From Syntrophales bacterium (lineage in GTDB: Bacteria; Desulfobacterota; Syntrophia; Syntrophales; UBA2210): DNA of 64,000 nt. Under the pieces are notes generated by a model. The model saw only the letters and a program-made list of their open reading frames with translations. It did no database searches and was not told where the DNA came from. The stretch is from contig JALNXD010000013.1 of assembly GCA_023230565.1 (NCBI GenBank), forward strand, positions 15,792 to 79,791, in the 5' to 3' direction. A program made the translations under genes and the position numbers. Every line of letters begins with the position of its first letter. Positions within the stretch are counted from its first letter, which is position 1. Of the stretch, positions 24,587 to 33,144 are shown one piece after another.

Positions 24587-27148
24587 ATGGTGAGGGAAAA
24601 GAGACGCAAAGACAGGCCGCTTCGCATCCGCGCGGAAGAGGCGCTTCGGGAACGGGCAAAAAGGCATTCTTTCAAGGAAATCGCCGATCCGCAGGCGCTG
24701 ATAGAGGAGCTGAGGATCCATCAGGTGGAGCTGGAGCTGCAAAACGAGGATCTCCGGCAGGCTCAGCAGGAGCTGGATTCCTCCATGCGGCGGTATTACG
24801 ACCTCTACGATCTCGCCCCTGTGGCCTACATCACCACCGACAAAAAGGGAATCATCCAAAGGATCAATGCGGCGGCGGCCCGTCTTCTGGCGGTAGATAA
24901 AAAAATGGCGCCGGGGAAACGGTTCGCCTGCTTTCTCTCGAAGGAAAGTGAAGACGCCTACTACGTTCACCTCAGGGAGATCATCAAAAAAATTAGAAAA
25001 AAGAGGCGTGTGGAACTGAAGCTTACGCCCGGTTACAACGCCGAGATAATAATCGTCTGCGAAAGCGTGGCCCTGGTTGGGGAGGCCGAAGAGGACCTGC
25101 TGATTCGCTCGGCCCTGATCGATATCACCGAACTCCGCAAGGCCCGGGAGGCCCTGGCGGCGGCCAATGAAACATTGGAAAGGCGGGTGGCCGAGCGCAC
25201 GGCCGAGCTGCAAAAAACTAATTTGAAATTGAAAAACGAGATCCGGGCGCGCAACCACCTGCGCGATGCCCTCGCAGACGCTGAGGCCCAGGCGCAAATC
25301 GTCACCGAAAATGCACTTGAGGCGATCTTCATTGCCCAGGACATAAAAATCACCCCCCTCAATGCCCGGCTTGAAGAGATTACAGGCTACCCGAAAGAGG
25401 TGCTTACAAGCCGCCAATTCACTGATTTCATTCATCCCGACGATCGGGAGATGGTGCTGGAAAACCATAAAAAGAGGCTTCGGGGAGAAGCGCTTCCGAA
25501 TTCGTACGAATTCAGGTTTACAGACGCCGCCGGGCGCATAAAGTGGGTAGAACTTGCGACCGTACCGATCGACTGGAAAAATCGGCCGGCTACTCTTAAT
25601 TTTGTGAGCGACGTGACTGAACGCCGGGACCTTCACGAGGCCCTGCGAAAATCGGAAACAGCCTACCGGACAATATTCGAAACCACCGGCACGGCCATGG
25701 TCATCATCGAAGACGACTTTACAATTTCCCTTATCAACTACAAGGCGGAAGAACTGCTGGAAGGCAGAAAAGATGAAATAGAAGGAATTTTACCGTGGAC
25801 CGGTTTTGTAGCCCGCGAAGACAAAGACAGACTGGAAAGATACCATCGCCTGCGAAGGAGCGATCCAGGCGCTGCCCTCAGGGAATACGAATTCACACTT
25901 GTCGGGAAATCGGGGCAAAGGAGAACGATCCATGCCGTAATCGATCTGATTCCCCGTACAAAGCAAAGCATCGTTTCGCTGCAGGATGTGACTGAACGCA
26001 GAGCCATTGAAGAAAGGCTTAAAAAGAGCGAGGCAAAATATAAAGAGCTTGTGCAAAACGCCAACAGTATCATTCTCCGCTTCGATACCGATCTGAATGT
26101 GACCTTTTTTAATGAATACGCCCAATACTTTTTTGATTTCTCCGAAGAGGAAATTCTGGGGAAAAATCTGATCGGCACCATTGTTCCTCAGCCAGATAGC
26201 GAGGGGGTAAGCCTGGAAACAAAATTGAAGGATGTAGTCGCTCATCCCGAACGGTACGGCCAGAGCGAAAATGAAAATATGCGCAAGAACGGTGAGCGGG
26301 TCTGGATCGCCTGGACGAATAAGGCAATAAGAAATGAAAAGGGCAAGATCGCAGAGATACTTTCAATAGGCAATGATATTACCCATCGCAAAATAATGGA
26401 CGAAGCCCTGAAGGCATCCAGAGAGGAACTGCAACGGCTTTCGAACAGGCTCGTCATCATCCTCGAAGACGAACGAAGAAAAATTGCCCACGATTTGCAC
26501 GATGATATAGGACAAACCTTGTCCGTAATAAAATACGGGATCGAAACGACAAGCAATCTTATAAAAGAGGACAAACACGCGGGGTTCGAGAAACTGGAAT
26601 CGATAATACCGGTGATTCAGCAGAGCATCAAAAAGTTGCGAAATATAAGCTCCCATCTGTGGCCGGCAAGTCTGGATACTCTGGGTATCATTCAGGCAAT
26701 CTTCAGTACGTTACATGAGTTTGAAGTACTCCATCCAGTTGTGGCGGTAAGAAAAAAGATAGCCGTAACAGAATCAGACATCCCGCAGCACTTAAAGATA
26801 GTCATCTACAGGATCCTTCAAGAATCGCTCAATAATATCGCAAAGCACAGTGGAGCGACCCGGGTCATTGTTTCCTTGAAAAAAAGCAACGGAGAATTAA
26901 GGTTTTCGATACGCGATAACGGCAGAGGGTTTTTACACGGGCAGAGCCGCGCAGAAAAGGCAGGAGCAAGGGAATGGGGGCTTTCCATAATGAAGGAAAG
27001 GGCTCAATTATCCTCGGGCCGGCTCATCATTAACACAAAGGCGGCTCGGGTACCGAGATCCGGGCCTCCTGGAATTGCGATTAATCATTGTGATTTAAGC
27101 ACAAGCCCTTTTTCTATTGCAAACGCGGTGAGTTCCGCAGCATTGTGA
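24587..27148 (+). CDS. Multi-PAS histidine kinase (HisKA_3), 3' frameshift
   Basis: About 853 residues as read. Several PAS domains with coiled-coil linkers precede a NarL-type kinase core: H-box DERRKIAHDLHDDIGQTLSVIK near residue 630 with the phosphorylated His, then the ATPase N-box LNNIAKHSGATRVIVSLKK and G-box IRDNGRGFLHG. No transmembrane segment is seen, so it is probably cytoplasmic. The last 30 residues are out of frame: adding one A at 27037-27039 gives the normal ending KGGSGTEIRASWNCD with stop at 27082-27084, directly abutting the response regulator. As read, it overlaps that gene by 64 bases. Partner: the convergent NarL-type regulator. Confidence 0.88.
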   Translation: MVREKRRKDRPLRIRAEEALRERAKRHSFKEIADPQALIEELRIHQVELELQNEDLRQAQQELDSSMRRYYDLYDLAPVAYITTDKKGIIQRINAAAARLLAVDKKMAPGKRFACFLSKESEDAYYVHLREIIKKIRKKRRVELKLTPGYNAEIIIVCESVALVGEAEEDLLIRSALIDITELRKAREALAAANETLERRVAERTAELQKTNLKLKNEIRARNHLRDALADAEAQAQIVTENALEAIFIAQDIKITPLNARLEEITGYPKEVLTSRQFTDFIHPDDREMVLENHKKRLRGEALPNSYEFRFTDAAGRIKWVELATVPIDWKNRPATLNFVSDVTERRDLHEALRKSETAYRTIFETTGTAMVIIEDDFTISLINYKAEELLEGRKDEIEGILPWTGFVAREDKDRLERYHRLRRSDPGAALREYEFTLVGKSGQRRTIHAVIDLIPRTKQSIVSLQDVTERRAIEERLKKSEAKYKELVQNANSIILRFDTDLNVTFFNEYAQYFFDFSEEEILGKNLIGTIVPQPDSEGVSLETKLKDVVAHPERYGQSENENMRKNGERVWIAWTNKAIRNEKGKIAEILSIGNDITHRKIMDEALKASREELQRLSNRLVIILEDERRKIAHDLHDDIGQTLSVIKYGIETTSNLIKEDKHAGFEKLESIIPVIQQSIKKLRNISSHLWPASLDTLGIIQAIFSTLHEFEVLHPVVAVRKKIAVTESDIPQHLKIVIYRILQESLNNIAKHSGATRVIVSLKKSNGELRFSIRDNGRGFLHGQSRAEKAGAREWGLSIMKERAQLSSGRLIINTKAARVPRSGPPGIAINHCDLSTSPFSIANAVSSAAL

Positions 27149-27744
27149 AGCCCGAGCTTGCTCATGAGATTTGCCCGGTGCTTTTCAACGGTCCTGTGGC
27201 TGATATAGAGATAGCCGGCGATCGCCTTATTTGAATATCCTTCGGCTATCAGTTTGAGAATTTCCCTTTCCCGCTGACTGAGTGCATCCATCGCCGATGG
27301 AACATGAAATGTCTTTCGCCCGGTCAAATACCCTTCAATTACTTTTTCAGATACTCCGGGACTGAGGTACGGCTTACCTGCAAGGACTGTCTGTATTCCT
27401 GCCACCAGTTCCTTTTGTGATGCATCTTTGAGTATGTACCCCTGAGCACCCGTTTTGAGGCATTCACCTATGAATTCCTCGTTATCATGAACAGTCAAAA
27501 CCACAATCCTAGTTTCGGGAGCTCTTTTTTTTATTTCCCGTATTGCATCCATGCCCGTCATCTTCGGCATTGACAAATCAATTAAAAGCAGGTCGGGGTG
27601 CTCCTTTTCGGCCAACTGAATCGCCTCTAATCCGTCTGCAGCTTCCCCTATTACATCATACCCGCCGACCGAGTTCAGAAGAGACTTCAACCCGTCACGA
27701 AGAATAGTGTGATCATCTGCAATAACAATACGTTTCTTTTTCAT
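27085..27744 (-). CDS. NarL/FixJ-type response regulator
   Basis: A 219-residue two-component regulator. The receiver domain has IVIADDHTILRDGLKSLL, the phosphorylation Asp in LLLIDLSMPKMTGMDAI near residue 55, and a VLTVHDN switch region. The C-terminal LuxR helix-turn-helix reads LSQREREILKLIAEGYSNKAIAGYLYISHRTVEKHRANLMSKL. It is convergent with the HisKA_3 kinase gene, whose family pairs with this regulator type. Targets are unknown. Confidence 0.93.
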   Translation of the reverse strand: MKKKRIVIADDHTILRDGLKSLLNSVGGYDVIGEAADGLEAIQLAEKEHPDLLLIDLSMPKMTGMDAIREIKKRAPETRIVVLTVHDNEEFIGECLKTGAQGYILKDASQKELVAGIQTVLAGKPYLSPGVSEKVIEGYLTGRKTFHVPSAMDALSQREREILKLIAEGYSNKAIAGYLYISHRTVEKHRANLMSKLGLHNAAELTAFAIEKGLVLKSQ

Positions 27745-28237
27745 ATTATCTAATCACCGTCTTTTTATTTATGCTCCACTCAAATACGCAAATAACCAAC
27801 AGCACCGATCATCATGAGAATGTGAAAAAACTTCAGTCAAAAAATCAGGACCATGAGGTCTGCTGACGAACTTCCGATATATCAAATCTGTCTTCCTGCC
27901 CCTCGCAAAGAACCGCAATCTTGCTCAGATTATCTCTTGTATTTGTAACCTTATAGCGAATCAGTATAAAACTGTCAAACCATTTCATCGAACGTGCTTA
28001 TGAAAGTACGGTAATAATGCCTCTTCCCAGTATCCTTAACAATAAGTACTGTTCACAGGGTATTGATACCTGTCTGCACGCGCAGCTGTGCGTTTCGATT
28101 TAATGTCAAATTACGTAGCAGCTCTTCATACATTAGGTATACCAGCGTATTTTAATTTAATTATCAATATACTAGATAATATCCAAAACATAATCGTCCG
28201 GGTAACTCCGTTAGCATAACATCAGGAGGTGAGAAAC
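27745..28237. other. Long AT-rich intergenic region
   Basis: About 490 bases between the response regulator start and the cold-shock-like gene. The only candidate gene is a 47-codon frame on the minus strand at 27845-27988 (start MKWFDSFILIRYK), with no good ribosome site and no recognisable family. The last 150 bases could be a long leader of the cold-shock gene. I see no structured RNA that I can name. Confidence 0.35.
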
Positions 28238-28441
28238 ATGCCACGAGGCACCATAAAATGGTTCGATAGAAATAAAGGGTATGGATATATAGAAGAAGAT
28301 GGAGGCAATCAAGTCTTTCTTCCCGGCGGTAAAGTATTTTATCACGATATGGAAAAGCTGGATACTGGAAGGCGGGTTGCATTTGATATCAGACACGGAG
28401 GGAGAGAACCGGTAGCGGAGAATATCAAGGCATTTAAATAA
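28238..28441 (+). CDS. Divergent cold-shock-domain protein
   Basis: A 67-residue single cold-shock domain. RGTIKWFDRNKGYGYIEEDGG carries the RNP1 motif (KGYGYI). RNP2, usually VFVHF or similar, is replaced by VFLPG, and the spacing after it differs from CspA. Nucleic acid binding is expected but may be altered. The ATG at 28238 has a perfect AGGAGGTGA. A GTG nine bases earlier lies inside that ribosome site and is rejected. First of four small plus-strand genes with an RNA-binding flavour. Confidence 0.82.
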   Translation: MPRGTIKWFDRNKGYGYIEEDGGNQVFLPGGKVFYHDMEKLDTGRRVAFDIRHGGREPVAENIKAFK

Positions 28442-28490
28442 AGAAATGCTGCATCGTTTTTTGTAATGCCCAGGGGGGTGCCGGTGGGAA

Positions 28491-28528
28491 GGCAGATGGA
28501 GGGATGTCACGCATCCCTCCATCTGTCC
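28491..28528. other. Long perfect hairpin after the cold-shock gene
   Basis: GGCAGATGGAGGGATG pairs with CATCCCTCCATCTGTCC across the loop TCACG (about 16 bp, one G-U). No T-run follows on either strand, so it is not a standard terminator. It could be an RNA stability element or repeat. Confidence 0.5.
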
Positions 28529-28704
28529 GCCAAAAAAGAGAAACCGAAGAAGATCCAAAAAGCCTCATCTGCTCTTTTAATACGTATAAATTGAAAACGC
28601 GATACGTAAAAATACGAAACCGATGAAGTAACTTTTATGGAAAAGCGGATCATTTCACTGCTCATTATCACTTCTAAATACTGTTGATTCAGGAGGAATT
28701 TTGC

Positions 28705-29010
28705 ATGCGACGAAGGTATTTCAAAATAAAATCAAAATATGATGCATCACTGCTGGCAAAGGAAATCAGGAAAACGAAAAAGAGGCTGTGTTTCGAGAAG
28801 ATTCTATTCGATGAAAGCGAGATTCAAATTTCGCTTGAATGGAACGAGCAAAGAAATATCTATATCGTCTCTACATTCGGACACGGGTGGACAAATCGAA
28901 GTGAGATAACGCAAAACGGCATCATCGATTTTTTATGGAGGGATCGAAAGTTTATCAATGCCTCATTTGGGGAAGATTTCAACGTGTATGAAACAATCGC
29001 TGTTCTTTGA
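28705..29010 (+). CDS. Unrecognised 101-residue protein
   Basis: I do not recognise this family. The protein is soluble, rich in charged residues, and has an alternating pattern (ISLEWNEQRNIYIVSTFGHGW) that suggests beta strands flanked by helices. It begins MRRRYFKIKSKYDASLLAKE. The ATG has a perfect AGGAGG about 8 bases upstream, which supports a real gene. It sits between a cold-shock protein and a KH protein, with 130-260 bp gaps, so each may have its own promoter. Confidence 0.6.
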   Translation: MRRRYFKIKSKYDASLLAKEIRKTKKRLCFEKILFDESEIQISLEWNEQRNIYIVSTFGHGWTNRSEITQNGIIDFLWRDRKFINASFGEDFNVYETIAVL

Positions 29011-29144
29011 AGCCAAAGAGAGTCTTTCCTGCGGAATGCACAAATGATGAACAGTTCCCAAGACGCTCTTTATCAATCAAAAAGTTGCAAGAACTGAGAT
29101 GAAATTCACATTAAAACTATTTACTGAAAGGATGGAGGATTACA

Positions 29145-29375
29145 ATGAAAGAACTGGTTGAGTATATGGTCCAGGCGCTAGTAGACGAACCGAAAATGGT
29201 TGCAGTCAGCGAAATCACGGGTGGACAAACCACAGTAATCGAAGTGAGAGTATCCAAGCAGGATCTGGGGAAGGTCATAGGCAAACAGGGCAGAATGGCA
29301 AAAGCTATGAGAGTCATTCTGGATGCAGTTTCAGCCAAGTATCACAAAAGAGCGATTCTTGAGATAGTGGAATAA
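29145..29375 (+). CDS. khpA: KH-domain RNA-binding protein, KhpA-like
   Basis: A 76-residue single KH domain. The GxxG loop is in DLGKVIGKQGRMAKAMRVIL, and the N-terminal helix reads MKELVEYMVQALVDEP. Length and start are typical of KhpA (YlqC), which binds RNA and in Gram-positives pairs with KhpB. In many genomes it lies between rpsP and rimM; here it does not, so this may be an additional paralogue. GGATGGAGG precedes the ATG. Confidence 0.9.
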   Translation: MKELVEYMVQALVDEPKMVAVSEITGGQTTVIEVRVSKQDLGKVIGKQGRMAKAMRVILDAVSAKYHKRAILEIVE

Positions 29376-29473
29376 CTGTAAAGGTAATCATGAGTGCCTG
29401 TGTAGGCGCCAACTCCGAGGAATTGCCGTGTCGGTGTATGGTGATTCTCGATCAGAGGAGTCGGGGGTGTATT

Positions 29474-29752
29474 ATGGCTTATTTCCAAAACGGCACTGAC
29501 AGCGAATTGATTGACAATGAATGCAGGAATTGCGAACTGGGGAAAGAATTATGCCCCGTCTATCTTGCGCAGTGTCTTTTCAATTTCGAGCAGATGGAGG
29601 AAGGAAAGGAACGGCTGATGCAGGTACTTCATCTTTTAATTGATGATAATGGAACCTGCCAGATGAAGAAATTGATCGAAAAGCGAAATCAAGAGCAAGG
29701 AAAAAGAAAGGAGTATGCCGCATACTACTCTGAAACATCAATTCAAACGTAA
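29474..29752 (+). CDS. Unrecognised Cys-rich 92-residue protein
   Basis: A small protein with a probable metal-binding cluster: ECRNCELGKELCPVYLAQC gives four closely spaced Cys plus one later (NGTCQMK). The rest is helical and charged. I recognise no family. I chose the ATG at 29474 over an earlier start at 29390 because the cysteine segment begins there and the upstream part is poor. A GAGGAGT lies about 20 bases upstream, which is far. It ends 76 bases before the end of the next gene on the other strand. Confidence 0.55.
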   Translation: MAYFQNGTDSELIDNECRNCELGKELCPVYLAQCLFNFEQMEEGKERLMQVLHLLIDDNGTCQMKKLIEKRNQEQGKRKEYAAYYSETSIQT

Positions 29753-29828
29753 GATATTGATATTTTGGATTAGATCTTTTGAACCGCTGCGAATCCACCG
29801 GAAGAAAGCCGGTTCAGTATTTCGGCTT

Positions 29829-31436
29829 TCACCGCTTTCCTATATGAAGAATTCCCTTTGTTATATTACAGAGATGATCGTTCAGTCTTTCAATATTTGT
29901 GAGAAGATCGGAATATACAAGCCCTGCATCGCTGATGCAAATCCTTTCTTCCAGTCTCATAAGATGATTGAGCTTATACTGATTGATTAAGTTATCTATC
30001 TCGGCATCGATATTCAGGGTGATGAGAGCAGCTTTTTCATCATTATCATCAAGCGCCTTTTTTGTATGTTTCATGAGAGCTTTGGTTTTCTCGAAAAGCC
30101 GTATCATCTCGTTTTTCGCCTCTTCGGAAAAGGTCAACTTATTCTCATAGGTTCTCTGGGCAAGAATCACAATATCTTCACAATAATCCCCCACCTTTTC
30201 TATATCGTTCACGCTGTGGAGCAACGCCGGAATCAGGCGTCTCTGCCTTTCCGTCAGGCCTGCCTGGGTAATTTCGACAAGATAATCAGTGATATTCTTC
30301 TGCATATCATCTACCGATTGCTCGTCAATCGTGATTTCATTTTTCAATTTATGGCTGTAGTTTAATGAGCACTGCTCTGCTTTTTCAAGCATACTCCGGC
30401 AAATATCGAGCATCATGCTCAATTCTTTGATCACGGCCTTTATAGCAAGATTAGGAGTTGTGAGAAGACTCGCGGCAAGAAACCCCCCTGTCTTTTTTTC
30501 ATAATCCTGTCCGGGAATAATCTTTTCAAGTATCCGCAAAAAGAGAGGAACAAAGGGGAGAAGGATTATAGCATTCAGTACATTGAATATTGTGTGGGTA
30601 TTGGCAACCTGGCGTGCGATATCACCGGAAAGCATCGGCATACACTGTATATAGAAGGGAATGAAAGGCAGCATGATAGCTGTTCCGATCACATTAAAAA
30701 GGGTATGTCCCGCTGCAAGCCTCCTGCTGACCAATTTGCCCCCGAAGCTCGCGATAACGGCGGTGACACACGTTCCTATGTTATCTCCCAATACGAGGTA
30801 AATCGATGAGGAAAGGTCGAGCAGACCTGCTGATGCAAAGGCAATCACCATACCGATGGTCGTGCTGCTGCTTTGCAGAATCACCGTTACCGCTATACCG
30901 GTCAGCACTCCCAGAAGAGGATATCTTCCGAACTGAATAAACAGATTTTTTATCGATTCATTTCCTGCGAGAGGTTCAACTGACGAGCCCATTGTGGCAA
31001 GTCCCAGAAACAGAATGCCGAAACCCAGAATCGCCATTCCTTTATTTTTATTTTTGGTTTTTTTTGCAAAAAGGTAAATAAGTGAACCTGTAAACACAAA
31101 TAAAAGCGCTGATTTTGTCAGTTTGAACGCGATAAGCTGGGCAGTGATGGTTGTGCCTATATTGGCTCCGAAGATAACGGGCAGGGCTGCGGCAATATTA
31201 ATAAGACCTGCATTAAGAAAACCGATGAGAAGAACCGATGTGGCACTCGAACTCTGAATGAGCGACGTCACCGCGATTCCTACAAGGGCTGATTTTACCC
31301 GGTTTGAAGTAACTTTATCGAGAAGATCTTTCAGAAGCCCCAGCGACAGAGATTTCAGAGAATCACTCAGGACATGAATCCCGAAAAGGAAGAGTCCCAC
31401 CCCCCCTGCGACTCCTACTATTACATTAAAGTACAT
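29829..31436 (-). CDS. Na/Pi cotransporter family protein with PhoU-like tail
   Basis: A 535-residue membrane protein of the NptA/YjbB family. Two inverted halves each carry the QSSS signature: SLIQSSSATSVLLIGF near residue 60 and VILQSSSTTIGMVIAF near 190, with GANIGTT and GDNIGTC loops. From about residue 340 a soluble helical PhoU-like domain follows (SMLEKAEQCSL, VNDIEKVGDYCEDI, HLMRLEERI). Sodium-coupled phosphate movement is the family role; YjbB-type members export phosphate. Direction here is unknown. It appears monocistronic. Confidence 0.9.
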   Translation of the reverse strand: MYFNVIVGVAGGVGLFLFGIHVLSDSLKSLSLGLLKDLLDKVTSNRVKSALVGIAVTSLIQSSSATSVLLIGFLNAGLINIAAALPVIFGANIGTTITAQLIAFKLTKSALLFVFTGSLIYLFAKKTKNKNKGMAILGFGILFLGLATMGSSVEPLAGNESIKNLFIQFGRYPLLGVLTGIAVTVILQSSSTTIGMVIAFASAGLLDLSSSIYLVLGDNIGTCVTAVIASFGGKLVSRRLAAGHTLFNVIGTAIMLPFIPFYIQCMPMLSGDIARQVANTHTIFNVLNAIILLPFVPLFLRILEKIIPGQDYEKKTGGFLAASLLTTPNLAIKAVIKELSMMLDICRSMLEKAEQCSLNYSHKLKNEITIDEQSVDDMQKNITDYLVEITQAGLTERQRRLIPALLHSVNDIEKVGDYCEDIVILAQRTYENKLTFSEEAKNEMIRLFEKTKALMKHTKKALDDNDEKAALITLNIDAEIDNLINQYKLNHLMRLEERICISDAGLVYSDLLTNIERLNDHLCNITKGILHIGKR

Positions 31437-31711
31437 CTGTCTTACCGTTTTTCAGAATACTTTTGAGCTGACTTAAAATGATGCCCCTGTGCGGCGTCCT
31501 GCTGATCTTATGTATCATAATGCATTATAGTATAATACCTGTCAATCTGCTAGTGTGACACGCAATTCAAGCGAGGGCGCGTTTCTTGAAATTCAACTGC
31601 GTTCCTTTGCATTTTTGCATCATAAGACCCGCATCGGCTCTTCAATCTTCGAATCCAAAAAAAAAGCGCTCCCCGGGAGCGCTTTTTTTTAAAGTGCATT
31701 TTTTATGAATG
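31437..31711. other. Intergenic region between transporter and cold-shock gene
   Basis: About 275 AT-rich bases. Contains an imperfect inverted repeat AATTCAAG ... CTTGAAATT near 31563-31593, a minus-strand TTGACA near 31549 that may belong to the transporter promoter, and the terminator at 31657-31690. No gene seen. Confidence 0.4.
31657..31690 (-). terminator. Terminator of the cold-shock gene
   Basis: AGCGCTC pairs with GAGCGCT around CCCCG-like loop bases, flanked by nine A on one side and eight T on the other. It can act in both directions. It lies 22 bases after the minus-strand cold-shock stop. Confidence 0.88.
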
Positions 31712-31912
31712 CTACAGTATCTTTACATTTGCTGCAGCCGGACCTTTTTTACCCTGTTCGATATCAAAAGATACGCGCTGATTTTCATGCAAGACCTTGA
31801 ATCCGTCCGCCTGAATGGCACTGTAATGAACGAATACATCTCCGCCTTCATCATTTGCGATGAATCCGAAGCCTTTGCTTTCATTGAACCATTTCACTAT
31901 ACCCGTATACAA
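31712..31912 (-). CDS. Cold shock protein, TTG start
   Basis: A 66-residue CspA-type domain with intact RNP1 (KGFGFI) and RNP2 (VFVHY), ending [10 protein letters not shown]. It binds single-stranded nucleic acid and melts RNA structure in the cold. The first residues are encoded TTG-TAT-ACG-GGT, aligning with the usual MATGTVKWF start. AAGGAG lies nine bases upstream of the TTG. In-frame ATGs further up would add a non-homologous 29-residue leader, so TTG is preferred. A promoter at 32077-32104 implies a leader of about 160 bases, as in other cold-shock mRNAs. Confidence 0.9.
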   Translation of the reverse strand: MYTGIVKWFNESKGFGFIANDEGGDVFVHYSAIQADGFKVLHENQRVSFDIEQGKKGPAAANVKIL

Positions 31913-32243
31913 TGAGGCAATTCTCCTTTCGTGTTTTTCTAAAGTTTGGATCGCCCACATTGTACGAAAATTCCGAAGATTGAAAAAATCGTTGTTCAAT
32001 TCCGTTCTTCAAAATGTATCAATCCATACTTTGCCGCACTTTGCCGGCCTTCTGCCGCTAGTACATGTACTGCCGGACTATATGCTTTTTTATCGGGAAG
32101 TCAAGCTAAAATTGGACGCACAGAAAGGCCGTTCTGTTTCATTTAGTTTATTTCCGCCCCGAAGGAGAGGACATTTTTATGGCACTTCGTAAAAGAAATT
32201 TGAATATGTGCCGCTTAACTTCGTTTTCGTGGCAGATTAATTC
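31913..32243. other. Cold-shock 5' leader and upstream intergenic region
   Basis: The right half of this 330-base gap would be non-transcribed spacer and the left half (31913 to about 32070) the transcribed leader of the minus-strand cold-shock gene. The leader can fold locally (for example GTACATGTAC near 32061). A 38-codon plus-strand frame from 32179 is discussed under rejected items. Confidence 0.4.
32077..32104 (-). promoter_or_regulatory. Promoter of the cold-shock gene
   Basis: Read on the minus strand: TTGACT at 32104-32099 and TATAGT at 32082-32077, 16 bases apart. Start near 32070. Confidence 0.5.
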
Positions 32244-32867
32244 TCAGAAAAGCATGATCCCGATAACAGCCATAATTGCCGACCGTAAAAAATGAATTAC
32301 AGGATCAAGGATGCCGAAAAAAAGCAGGCCAATTATAATAAAAAAGCCGTAAGGTTCCACTTTCAGAAATGAATATTGGAGTGAAACAGGCAGAAAACCC
32401 ATTAGAATTTTCGAACCGTCAAGGGGCGGTATCGGAATCAAATTGAATGCTGCAAGGATTATATTGATATGGGCAAAGAAAAAAAACAGCTGATTCGTCA
32501 AACTGCCGGATGTCGATTCTATTGAACGGAGAATAAAGAGTGCCGTAAAAGCAAGAAGCGTATTGACGATAATACCCGCCGCCGAAACCATTATCAGGGG
32601 AGTCCTTCCTTTGCGAAGATATGAAAAATTGACAGGAACCGGCTTTGCCCAGCCGAAGCCGACGAAAAAAAGCATAAGAGTCCCCACCACATCGAGGTGT
32701 CGCAACGGGTTCAAACTGAGCCTTCCCATCACTTTTGCCGTTGGATCCCCGAAACGCCATGCAACATACCCGTGAGCTAATTCATGTAAAATTACTGAAT
32801 ATAAAAGCGGTACGGCAATTATGATAAAGGTCAGAGGATCTTTAAGGAGAATATTAATCAGTCCCAT
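32244..32867 (-). CDS. Site-2 protease family (M50) membrane metalloprotease
   Basis: A 207-residue protein with about five membrane segments. The zinc motif is HELAH (SVILHELAHGYVAWRFGDPTAK) near residue 28, and the second metal site is in IPIPPLDGSKIL near 150. It matches short YwhC/YdcA-type M50 peptidases found widely in bacteria. These lack the PDZ and CBS domains of RseP or SpoIVFB types. Substrate unknown. No strong ribosome site is visible before the ATG. Confidence 0.88.
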   Translation of the reverse strand: MGLINILLKDPLTFIIIAVPLLYSVILHELAHGYVAWRFGDPTAKVMGRLSLNPLRHLDVVGTLMLFFVGFGWAKPVPVNFSYLRKGRTPLIMVSAAGIIVNTLLAFTALFILRSIESTSGSLTNQLFFFFAHINIILAAFNLIPIPPLDGSKILMGFLPVSLQYSFLKVEPYGFFIIIGLLFFGILDPVIHFLRSAIMAVIGIMLF

Positions 32868-33144
32868 GTATACACCACATTATAAAATTCAAGGGCCCAC
32901 TTTCTCTCGCCGCTTGAAATACATATTCGAGTCTCGGTTTCTATGCCTACCATGGCCGAGTCTCAAACGCAAGATTCACACATTAGAAATCCAGAATGTC
33001 CTTCGATTTTATTTATATAACCCCTTGTGTTTTCTGCGGAGGTAGGGCATGTATAAAAAAGCCGGCCTGTCATTAAATCGGAAGAGGTATGGTCCGAAGG
33101 TTTTTAAAATATATAGTATGAATATTCTGAAAGGAGAGACAACG

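Noticed and set aside
24392..25636. A 414-codon minus-strand frame across the CheB-CheR and kinase genes
   Set aside because: Antisense to two recognisable domain proteins; no domain of its own.
28491..28528. Rho-independent terminator after the cold-shock gene
   Set aside because: The hairpin is strong, but no T-run follows on either strand, so it is listed only as a hairpin.
32179..32295. A 38-codon plus-strand frame (MALRKRN...) with AAGGAGAGG upstream
   Set aside because: The ribosome site is good, but the frame runs antisense into the protease gene, has no family and no promoter; left as unproven.
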